Shown here one piece after another: positions 15,456 through 21,154 of a stretch of 21,154 nucleotides of DNA (position 1 is the first letter of the stretch; each line of letters begins with the position of its first letter). Where the stretch lies: the NCBI GenBank assembly GCA_965661115.1, contig CBFICO010000033.1:1-21154 (forward strand), in the 5' to 3' direction. This DNA is from UBA6770 sp965661115. GTDB lineage: Bacteria; Bacteroidota; Bacteroidia; Flavobacteriales_G; Salibacteraceae. A program made the position numbers and the translations under genes. The notes under the pieces are model-generated. The model searched no databases and was not told the DNA's origin. It worked only from the letters and a program-made list of their open reading frames with translations.

Positions 15456-15923
15456 ATGAGAACTTTATCGAAAACTTTATTAGCGTTTATCCTTATAGTG
15501 GCATTCGCAGCTTGTTCAAAAGAGGAAATGCTGCTGCAAAACAGCTCAAATGACGAACTCTCTGTAGCCACACAAGCAGTTGAAGACGATATACTTAAAG
15601 GTGAAGACGATATTTCTTCAAAAGACAAAGGAGATAAAAACTATTGCGAAGCGCTAGAGCAAAAAATGAAAACACTCGAAAAAGAAAGTGTAGAAATGGA
15701 AAAAGCATGGAAGCTCTATAAGATGAAATGCCATAAATGCTCTGGAAAAGAAGGTAAGGATTGGGATAAAGTAAAAGGTAAAGATAGGGACAAAGGAGAT
15801 TATTGCAACAGCTTAAAGCAAAAGTTGAATGAATTTGAAAAAGGCTCTAAAGAGCACCAAGAAATTCTTGAACTAATAGAGAAAAAATGCAACGTAAAAG
15901 AAAAGGATAAAGAGCCTAAATAA
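15456..15923 (+). CDS. Small lipoprotein with duplicated C-x27-C helical modules
   Basis: The 155 aa protein has a type II signal peptide (LLAFILIVAFAAC) with lipidated Cys20, so it is membrane anchored and exported. After an acidic S/D/E linker (21-60) come two similar modules, YC-x27-C at 63-92 and YC-x27-C at 116-145. Each is a charged amphipathic helix pair with E/K-rich sequence (EALEQKMKTLEKES and NSLKQKLNEFEKGS). The linker between them has an extra CHKC and a KGKD-rich stretch. The matching spacing suggests an internal duplication of a disulfide-pinned helical hairpin. I prefer ATG 15456 to an upstream in-frame ATG at 15399, because it places the lipobox normally. No family recognised. 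Confidence 0.75.
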   Translation: MRTLSKTLLAFILIVAFAACSKEEMLLQNSSNDELSVATQAVEDDILKGEDDISSKDKGDKNYCEALEQKMKTLEKESVEMEKAWKLYKMKCHKCSGKEGKDWDKVKGKDRDKGDYCNSLKQKLNEFEKGSKEHQEILELIEKKCNVKEKDKEPK

Positions 15924-15947
15924 GATTACAAAACATACAAACCATTT

Positions 15948-15977
15948 AACGCCTGGAAATCCCAGGCGTTTTTTTTT
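15948..15977 (+). terminator. Intrinsic terminator after the lipoprotein gene
   Basis: A perfect 9-bp stem, AACGCCTGG with CCAGGCGTT, and a 5-base loop is followed by a T-run whose first bases close the stem (15969-15977). It lies 24 bases after the TAA at 15923 and is a textbook rho-independent terminator. Confidence 0.92.
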
Positions 15978-16042
15978 GCTTTTATCTGCGCTTCTAATAC
16001 TAAAGAGATGCAAAACCTAAAAGCCGTCACTCAGGTTATTTT

Positions 16043-16651
16043 GTGCTAAAAAGTTACGAGCAGGAACTTTATCTATCTGATGTTGAATTAGATGTAGAAA
16101 AAGGTACTACTGATAGCAACACTATTAAAATCATTCAAGAAGCAAGAGGAAATAGTTTTAAAGACGCTATTTCAAGAGCAGAGAACATTGAATACTCCTA
16201 CTCTATTTCTGGCAATGAAATCAACTTTGACCCGTATTTGATTGTTCAGAAAGCCGATTTGTATCGGGTTCAAAAAGTTAGAATTAAGGTACTTATTCCG
16301 GAAGGCAAAACGGTTTATTTAGATGAATCAAGCGGTTGGATTATATACGACATTGATAACGTAACCAACACACGAGATAAGTACATGCTGGGCAAATTCT
16401 GGACAATGACACCAAATGGCTTAGATTGTTTGCACACCAATATGTCTAAAGAGGCAATTCGCGAACGCAGAAAACAGAGCCGAGAGCGACGATCAAATAA
16501 ACCCGTTGTTCCTAAACACTCTATTCCTCCTTCTACTCCAGAAGCTCAACCACAAGTAGATACTGCAGTAACGGCCTCAAACACCGTAGAAGTTAAAACC
16601 AAGGATGCTTTACCTGTTTTTCCAAGTCCGTTTGCTGGGGTTATGGGGTAG
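16043..16651 (+). pseudogene. 5'-truncated PspC-family protein, C-terminal part
   Basis: The 202 aa open frame from GTG 16043 matches the C-terminal half of Bacteroidota PspC-domain proteins. The LDVEKG stretch, SFKDAISRAENIEYSYS (about 37-53), VLIPEGKTVYLDES (about 82-95) and IYDIDNVTNTRDKYMLGKFW (about 100-119), with TMTPNGLDCL, are what I would expect there. The N-terminal PspC domain and its transmembrane helices, normally several hundred residues, are absent. Upstream in the same frame there is only a short open run back to a TAA at 16001-16003, with no PspC-like sequence, and no ATG start. The tail beyond 135 is a low-complexity Pro/Arg/Ser region. I read it as a gene remnant; expression as a short protein from the GTG is the alternative. 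Confidence 0.6.
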
Positions 16652-16757
16652 TTTATAGAACATACATTTTTAAACTCAACCCTGAGAGAGATTACGACTC
16701 GGGAATCCCTTACTGTTTTCAATTTTACTTAGTTAATGCTGACAAACTAAAATTGAG

Positions 16758-16823
16758 ATTCCGTATAGAAGATTCGTATTGATTTTTCTTTCCGAAAAAT
16801 CAACTCATCTAATCTTACGGAAT
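16758..16823. repeat. 66-base hairpin element (REP- or MITE-like)
   Basis: Outer arms ATTCCGTA (16758-16765) and TACGGAAT (16816-16823) enclose a perfect inner stem, TTGATTTTTC (16779-16788) with GAAAAATCAA (16794-16803), around a 5-base loop. The minus strand reads CGTCATTCCG into the outer arm. It resembles the non-coding palindromic repeats common between Bacteroidota genes. Confidence 0.65.
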
Positions 16824-16916
16824 GACGACCTGAGAAAAACAACAATCAAGAATAAATTAAAGTTAACACCTTTACTTCTGCTTAACTGCAGCATTTAAAA
16901 ATCCCTTCATTTATAC

Positions 16917-16924
16917 TTACTTTG
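16917..16924 (+). promoter_or_regulatory. Weak -7-like element upstream of the E1 gene
   Basis: TTACTTTG differs from TAnnTTTG at one position. If used, it would give a leader of about 50 bases that includes the palindrome at 16940-16953. Confidence 0.25.
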
Positions 16925-16939
16925 GCAGACCCAAATTCG

Positions 16940-16953
16940 ACCAAATATTTGGT
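16940..16953. promoter_or_regulatory. 14-base perfect palindrome, operator candidate
   Basis: ACCAAATATTTGGT is a perfect palindrome 26 bases before the E1 ATG, and short TCGA/TCGA flanks extend the symmetry imperfectly. Its place next to a metabolic gene suggests a dimeric regulator site, but the binding protein is unknown. Confidence 0.4.
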
Positions 16954-16979
16954 TCGATTTTGAACAACAATAAAAAGAT

Positions 16980-19400
16980 ATGGCAGAGGAAAAAGTAGCA
17001 GAAGCAGCAACTAAACAAACCATTCCAGACGAGGCAAGAAAAGAACTAATTGAAGATTTTAGGCTAGCTGTAACAAGCAGAGAGACTAGTTTACTGGGTC
17101 GTAGAGAGGTTCTAACTGGTAAAGCCAAATTCGGAATTTTCGGCGACGGTAAAGAAATTGCTCAAATTGCCTTAGCCAAACAATGGAAAAATGGCGACTG
17201 GAGAAGCGGTTATTACCGCGACCAAACCATGATGATGGCTGCAGGATTATTGACCGTGCAGCAATTTTTTGCACAACTGTACGCCCACCCCTCTGTTGAG
17301 AACGAACCTGCTTCTGCAGGCCGCCAAATGAATGGCCACTATGCTACTCGATTTATTGATGAAGAAGGAAATTGGCTTCCTCAAACGGCAATGAAAAATG
17401 CTTCTGCTGACATCTCTCCTACAGCTAGTCAAATGCCGCGCTTACTTGGACTTGCTTATGCTTCAACATTTTACAGAAACTCGCCAGAACTGAAAGACAA
17501 AAAAGTTTTTTCAGATAATGGTAACGAAGTTGCCTTCGGAACTATCGGCGATGCCAGCACCTCTGAAGGAATGTTCTGGGAAGCGCTAAACGCTGCTGGT
17601 GTTTTAAGTGTACCAATGGTAATGTCTGTTTGGGACGATGGTCATGGTATTTCGGTGCCAAAAAAGTATCAAACTACAAAAGCAAACATTTCTGATGCAT
17701 TGGCTGGTTTTCAGCGTTCAGAAGGAACAAACGGATTCCAAATCTTTAAAGTAAAAGGTTGGGATTATAGAAACTTGTGCTTAACCTACGATGAGGCAGT
17801 ACGTGTGGCAAGAGAAGAACATGTTCCAGTGTTAGTGCACGTTGAAGAAGTTACTCAACCTCAGGGACACTCTACTTCTGGCTCACACGAACGCTACAAA
17901 TCTAAAGAGCGTTTGGAGTGGGAAAACGAATACGATTGCATTGCACAATATCGTAAGTGGTTATTGGAGATTGGAGCTTCTTCGGTTGAAGAGCTAGATG
18001 CAATCGTTAAAGAATGTAAGAAAACCGTACGCGACGCCAAAAAGGCAGCATGGGATGCTTTTTTGAGTGAAATAAAAACAGAACAAGCCAACGCCGTTCA
18101 ATTAATTGAAGCTGCCGGAAACGAAAGTGAAAACAAGGCATTTGTTCTAAAAATAAGCAATGACCTAAAAGCTATTGGCGAGGCTGAGCGTAGAGATATT
18201 TTTGTTGCTACTCGCAAAGCTATCCGATATATCAGAAAAGATAACAATGCCGCTAAAAATGCATTGGTTAATTGGTATAAATCCGAATTAAGCAAAAACG
18301 AGGATCGTTACGATTCATTTCTGCACAACGACTCTAAAGGCAATGCGCTTGAAGTAATGCCACTTGATGCCGAATATGCAGATCAAACTCAGGTTGACGG
18401 AAGAGAAATTTTAAGAGAGAATTTCGACGCACAGCTAAAAAAGCGTCCTGAACTACTAATATTTGGTGAAGATTCAGGCAAAATTGGTGGCGTAAATCAA
18501 GGATTAGAAGGCTTACAAGCCAAATATGGAGAACACCGTGTTTTTGATACGGGCATTAGAGAATGTACCATTATTGGTCAAGCTATCGGTTTGGCTATGA
18601 GAGGTATACGTCCGATTGCAGAAATCCAATATTTAGACTATTTACACTATGCCATTCAGCTTATTAGTGATGATTTAGCAACAGTTCAGTACAGAACAAA
18701 AGGCGGACAAAGAGCTCCAGTAATTATTAGAACTCGTGGTCACCGCCTAGAAGGTGTTTGGCATTCTGGTTCTCCTATGGGAATGATTTTAGGTGCTGCA
18801 AGAGGAGTTCACGTTTGTGTGCCTCGTAATATGACCCAAGCTGCAGGTATGTACAATACCTTACTAAGCGCTGAAGAACCTGCAATTGTAATCGAAAGCT
18901 TAAATGGTTATCGATTAAAAGAAAACCTACCTTCTAACCTTGGAGAGTTTAAAGTGCCTTTAGGAATGCCAGAAGTGGTGCGAGAAGGAAACGATATCAC
19001 TTTAGTTACTTATGGCTCAATGGTGCGCATGGTTGAGGCTGGAGCAAAAGAGTTGGTTGAGTTAGGGATAAATGCAGAAGTAATTGATATTCAAACCCTA
19101 TTACCTTTTGATATTGATGAAAGCATTGTAGAATCTGTAAAGAAAACAAACCGCGTTTTGTTTATTGACGAGGACGTACCAGGTGGTGCTTCAGCTTATA
19201 TGATGCAAGAAGTGATTGAAAAACAAGGTGGATATCAATATTTAGATGCTAAACCTTCTACGCTAACGGCGAAAGCGCATCGTCCTGCATACTGTTCGGA
19301 TGGAGATTATTTCTCAAAACCAATTATTGAGGACATTGTAGAGTCGGCATACGCCATCATGAGCGAGAGTAACCCTGTTCAATTTCCGGAAATAATCTAA
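16980..19400 (+). CDS. Fused alpha/beta 2-oxo acid dehydrogenase E1 component (branched-chain type)
   Basis: This 806 aa thiamine-diphosphate enzyme joins E1 alpha and E1 beta in one chain. The alpha part (about 20-360) contains the TPP-binding motif GDAST-SEGMFWEALNAAG (190-206) ending in VWDDGHGIS (218-225). A helical, charged link (about 360-460) leads to the beta part (about 465-800) with FGEDSGKIGGVNQGL, FDTGIRECTIIGQAIG, and EIQYLDYLHYAIQLISDDLA. The family decarboxylates branched-chain 2-oxo acids (from Val, Leu, Ile) and passes the acyl group to the lipoamide of E2. Such fusions are common in Bacteroidota. Branched-chain substrate choice is inferred from resemblance; pyruvate or 2-oxoglutarate activity is less likely. 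E2 and E3 are not in the window. Confidence 0.88.
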   Translation: MAEEKVAEAATKQTIPDEARKELIEDFRLAVTSRETSLLGRREVLTGKAKFGIFGDGKEIAQIALAKQWKNGDWRSGYYRDQTMMMAAGLLTVQQFFAQLYAHPSVENEPASAGRQMNGHYATRFIDEEGNWLPQTAMKNASADISPTASQMPRLLGLAYASTFYRNSPELKDKKVFSDNGNEVAFGTIGDASTSEGMFWEALNAAGVLSVPMVMSVWDDGHGISVPKKYQTTKANISDALAGFQRSEGTNGFQIFKVKGWDYRNLCLTYDEAVRVAREEHVPVLVHVEEVTQPQGHSTSGSHERYKSKERLEWENEYDCIAQYRKWLLEIGASSVEELDAIVKECKKTVRDAKKAAWDAFLSEIKTEQANAVQLIEAAGNESENKAFVLKISNDLKAIGEAERRDIFVATRKAIRYIRKDNNAAKNALVNWYKSELSKNEDRYDSFLHNDSKGNALEVMPLDAEYADQTQVDGREILRENFDAQLKKRPELLIFGEDSGKIGGVNQGLEGLQAKYGEHRVFDTGIRECTIIGQAIGLAMRGIRPIAEIQYLDYLHYAIQLISDDLATVQYRTKGGQRAPVIIRTRGHRLEGVWHSGSPMGMILGAARGVHVCVPRNMTQAAGMYNTLLSAEEPAIVIESLNGYRLKENLPSNLGEFKVPLGMPEVVREGNDITLVTYGSMVRMVEAGAKELVELGINAEVIDIQTLLPFDIDESIVESVKKTNRVLFIDEDVPGGASAYMMQEVIEKQGGYQYLDAKPSTLTAKAHRPAYCSDGDYFSKPIIEDIVESAYAIMSESNPVQFPEII

Positions 19401-19429
19401 TGTTTCTATAAAATCTGAATCGAACCGTC

Positions 19430-19483
19430 ATTCTCGCGAACTATAAGCGAAGCGCTCACCGACTTTGGAGGTAAAGCGGGAAT
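19430..19483. repeat. Palindromic dispersed-repeat-like element
   Basis: ATTCTCGC (19430-19437) pairs with GCGGGAAT (19476-19483) with one wobble, flanked by CCGT on the left and CTAA on the right. The layout CGTCATTC...GGAATCT is shared with the minus strand of the element at 16758-16823. It fills most of the gap before the YCII gene. Confidence 0.55.
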
Positions 19484-19528
19484 CTAAAGTTTGATTGAAG
19501 GATCTCCTCATCTAATACTCCAATAAGT

Positions 19529-19930
19529 ATGCGTTTCATTTTTTCTTGTTTATTTACCCTTGTAGTATTTAACTCTTATGCTCAAGAGCAGCGGGAATTT
19601 GAAATGAAAGAAGGCGATACAACTTTTGTAATGAAACGCTACTACATGTGTTTTTTGTACAAAGGTGAAAATCGTACCCACGACAGTACCGAAACTGCAA
19701 AAATTCAAGCGGCCCACTTAGCGCGTATAAATGAATTAGCAAGTCAAGATTTAATTCACCTTGCCGGGCCATTTGGACATAACGGCGATTTGCGCGGTAT
19801 TTTCATTTACGATGTTGGCACAGAAGAAGAAGCGAAAAAACTAGCTGAATCGGACCCCGCTGTAAAAGCTGGAAGACTGCGCTACGAGGTTTTTCCATGG
19901 TGGGGCGCCAAAGGGACTACTTTGCACTAA
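19529..19930 (+). CDS. Exported YCII-domain protein
   Basis: The 133 aa protein has a Sec signal peptide (MRFIFSCLFTLVVFNSYA, cleavage before Q19) and then one YCII-related domain (about 36-126). Family residues seen are YYMCFLYKG (38-46), the conserved His63 in AAHLARI, LAGPFGHNGDLRGIFIYDV (78-96), and EEAKKLAESDPAVKAG (100-115) with Asp109. YCII domains form ferredoxin-like alpha-beta dimers with a conserved His-Asp pair; YciI itself is linked to chloride-dependent or haloacid-type chemistry, and a fixed reaction for the wider family is not established. Most are cytosolic, so export is notable. It ends 4 bases into the convergent reductase gene. Confidence 0.85.
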   Translation: MRFIFSCLFTLVVFNSYAQEQREFEMKEGDTTFVMKRYYMCFLYKGENRTHDSTETAKIQAAHLARINELASQDLIHLAGPFGHNGDLRGIFIYDVGTEEEAKKLAESDPAVKAGRLRYEVFPWWGAKGTTLH

Positions 19931-20919
19931 CCGTGCTTCACCACTACCCTTCCTTGTGTTTTTCCTTCAAGAATTTTGAGGATGTAATCGTCCAGCTGAT
20001 TTAAGCTTATGTCGGTTACGATATCCTCTAAATTGTTGGGTTTCCATTTACTAGAGAGTTTATCCCACAATTCTAACCTTGTTTCCATTTGGGTCTCTGC
20101 CGACTCTACTCCAATTAAATTCACGCCATTCAAAAGAAATGGATAAACCGTAGTTTCTAACTTTGGAGAAGCTACTAAACCACAAACAGCAATGGATCCG
20201 TTTTTACCACACCCAGCCATAAGTGTTGCCAAGGTATTTCCGCCAACCGTGTCCAGTCCTCCAGCCCACTTAGTTCTGGTAACTGGGCGCTTTTTTTCAT
20301 CATTACAAAATGAACGGTCTTCGCATCGAGTTGCACCTAATTTCTTTAAATATTCGTGTGCACTAGTTTTACCTGTAGAAGCAATCACTTCATACCCCGC
20401 CTTGGAAAAAATGGATACTGCCATGCTTCCTACTCCGCCAGTGGAGCCAGTAATCACCAACTCTCCCATGTCTGGCTGTTGTCCTGCCATTTCCATTTTA
20501 TGCAATGCCAAAGCAGCGGTAAAACCGGCCGTTCCCAATATCATAGCGGATCTTAAATCGAATGTTGGAGGCAAAGGAACTACCCAACCTTCGGGCACTC
20601 GAATATATTCTCCAAAACCACCATCGGTATTCATACCCAAATCGTAGCCCGTTACTAAAACCTGGTCGCCTTCACGAAACTTAGGACTAGAAGAAGCAGC
20701 AACTACTCCACTTGCATCAACACCCGGAGTATGTGGAAACTCTTTTGTAATTCCTTTATGACCTGAACTTGAAAGTGCGTCCTTAAAATTTAATCCAGCG
20801 TAGGACACCTTAATAAGCACCTCTCCTACTGGCAAATCATCAATTAAACGTTCAACAATTTTGCGTGTGAAGCTACTATCAGCTTCTTCAAAAATTCTGT
20901 ATGCTTTGAAATTGGTCAT
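19927..20919 (-). CDS. YhdH/AcuI-type MDR oxidoreductase (acrylyl-CoA reductase family)
   Basis: The 330 aa zinc-independent medium-chain dehydrogenase/reductase matches the YhdH/YhfP family. It has the N-terminal VSYAGLNFKDAL (38-49) and FPHTPGVDASG (61-71), the GTAGFTAALAL stretch (129-139), the nucleotide-binding loop TGSTGGVGSMA (158-168), and a C-terminal GRVVVKH ending. E. coli YhdH/AcuI reduces acryloyl-CoA to propionyl-CoA with NADPH, and also acts as a quinone reductase in vitro. The substrate here is inferred from the family. Translation begins at ATG 20919, 7 bases after the stop of an upstream minus-strand gene, so the two probably share a transcript. Confidence 0.9.
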   Translation of the reverse strand: MTNFKAYRIFEEADSSFTRKIVERLIDDLPVGEVLIKVSYAGLNFKDALSSSGHKGITKEFPHTPGVDASGVVAASSSPKFREGDQVLVTGYDLGMNTDGGFGEYIRVPEGWVVPLPPTFDLRSAMILGTAGFTAALALHKMEMAGQQPDMGELVITGSTGGVGSMAVSIFSKAGYEVIASTGKTSAHEYLKKLGATRCEDRSFCNDEKKRPVTRTKWAGGLDTVGGNTLATLMAGCGKNGSIAVCGLVASPKLETTVYPFLLNGVNLIGVESAETQMETRLELWDKLSSKWKPNNLEDIVTDISLNQLDDYILKILEGKTQGRVVVKHG

Positions 20920-20926
20920 AAATATT

Positions 20927-21154
20927 TTAAGGGCTTAATTTATAAAAAGAACATGAACCTTTCTCTGAGCTTGAAAGCACAACAGTTCTAACAGTTTCAA
21001 TAAAATCATAATTTACATCATACTTAAAATAAGTTATTTCATAAGTACCAGATTCATCATTTCGTAAATCAACAACAAAAAAATTGTCACTTGAATTAAT
21101 ATTTGAACATTGTAAACTGCTTACATCACTAGTATATGCGCTTCGTAGAAATCT
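20927..21154 (-). CDS. C-terminal end of an unrecognised protein
   Basis: The minus strand is open for 75 codons from the window edge to the TAA at 20929-20927, so only the C-terminus is present. The sequence is rich in Ser, Asn and Asp, with no helix-forming hydrophobic segment; SSDNFFVVDLRNDESGTYEI and DFIETVRTVVLSS are strand-like, and two Cys are near each end. I recognise no family. Its stop sits 7 bases before the reductase start, suggesting it is cotranscribed. The gene body lies to the right of the window. Confidence 0.65.
   Translation of the reverse strand, partial: RFLRSAYTSDVSSLQCSNINSSDNFFVVDLRNDESGTYEITYFKYDVNYDFIETVRTVVLSSSEKGSCSFYKLSP

Larger units (their letters stand above)
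16652..16979. other. 328-base gap upstream of the E1 gene
   Basis: No CDS is visible. The gap holds a long imperfect hairpin (16758-16823), CTGAG- and CGGGAATC-type sequences at 16681-16711 like those in dispersed repeats, and a perfect palindrome (16940-16953) close to the E1 start. A TTACTTTG sequence at 16917-16924, one base off the -7 consensus, could be the E1 promoter. Confidence 0.55.

Noticed and set aside
16008..16049. 13-codon ATG open frame (MQNLKAVTQVILC) before the PspC remnant
   Set aside because: It is too short to support as a gene and in a different frame from the PspC-like sequence; it could be a leader peptide, but nothing shows it.
20192..20647. Plus-strand open frame of 151 codons
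   Set aside because: It is antisense to the reductase gene, whose motifs are clear, and it has no promoter or domain of its own.
1..21154. CRISPR array, tRNA, rRNA, prophage or transposase
   Set aside because: No spaced direct repeats, no cloverleaf sequence, no rRNA-like stretches and no integrase or transposase motifs were seen on either strand.

Overview
The window looks like a chromosomal segment of a free-living member of the Bacteroidota, most likely Flavobacteriales. The evidence is AT-rich DNA, short intergenic gaps, several TAnnTTTG promoter elements of the Bacteroidota type, an M1 peptidase with a type IX secretion sorting domain, a fused alpha/beta 2-oxo acid dehydrogenase E1, and dispersed hairpin repeats. 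Most genes are housekeeping or widely conserved. I see no CRISPR array, phage, transposase, rRNA or tRNA.

Left part (1-7380): the first 46 bases hold the N-terminus of a phosphoglucosamine mutase on the minus strand, divergent from a compact plus-strand operon. That operon runs TPR protein, ComA-type phosphosulfolactate synthase, single-domain rhodanese, DUF368/PopT-like membrane protein and shikimate dehydrogenase (aroE). Gaps between its genes are 4-base overlaps or 3 bases. A Sua5-type threonylcarbamoyl-AMP synthase follows, then a convergent minus-strand secreted M1 aminopeptidase.

Middle part (7381-14146): a 461-base gene-free stretch carries hairpins and a 31-base repeat that recurs at 13901. 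A minus-strand operon follows: six- or seven-pass membrane protein, M14 carboxypeptidase, DUF2452 protein. Divergent from it is a plus-strand pair, a PlsC/GAT-type acyltransferase and a secreted beta-barrel-like protein. Next is a minus-strand recF-DUF721 pair that starts at a GTG codon.

Right part (14147-21154): a membrane-anchored TPR protein and ribH are separated by a strong intrinsic-terminator hairpin. Then come a small lipoprotein with a duplicated C-x27-C helical module, a second strong terminator, and an apparent 5'-truncated PspC-family gene. A 328-base gap with a long hairpin and a 14-base perfect palindrome precedes the fused E1 enzyme. The window closes with an exported YCII-domain protein, a convergent YhdH/AcuI-type reductase and the 3' end of an unrecognised minus-strand gene.

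The observations most worth following are the comA-rhodanese-DUF368 linkage, the terminator directly before ribH, the duplicated-module lipoprotein, the truncated PspC gene and the repeat families. I do not see a clear new defence or mobile system.
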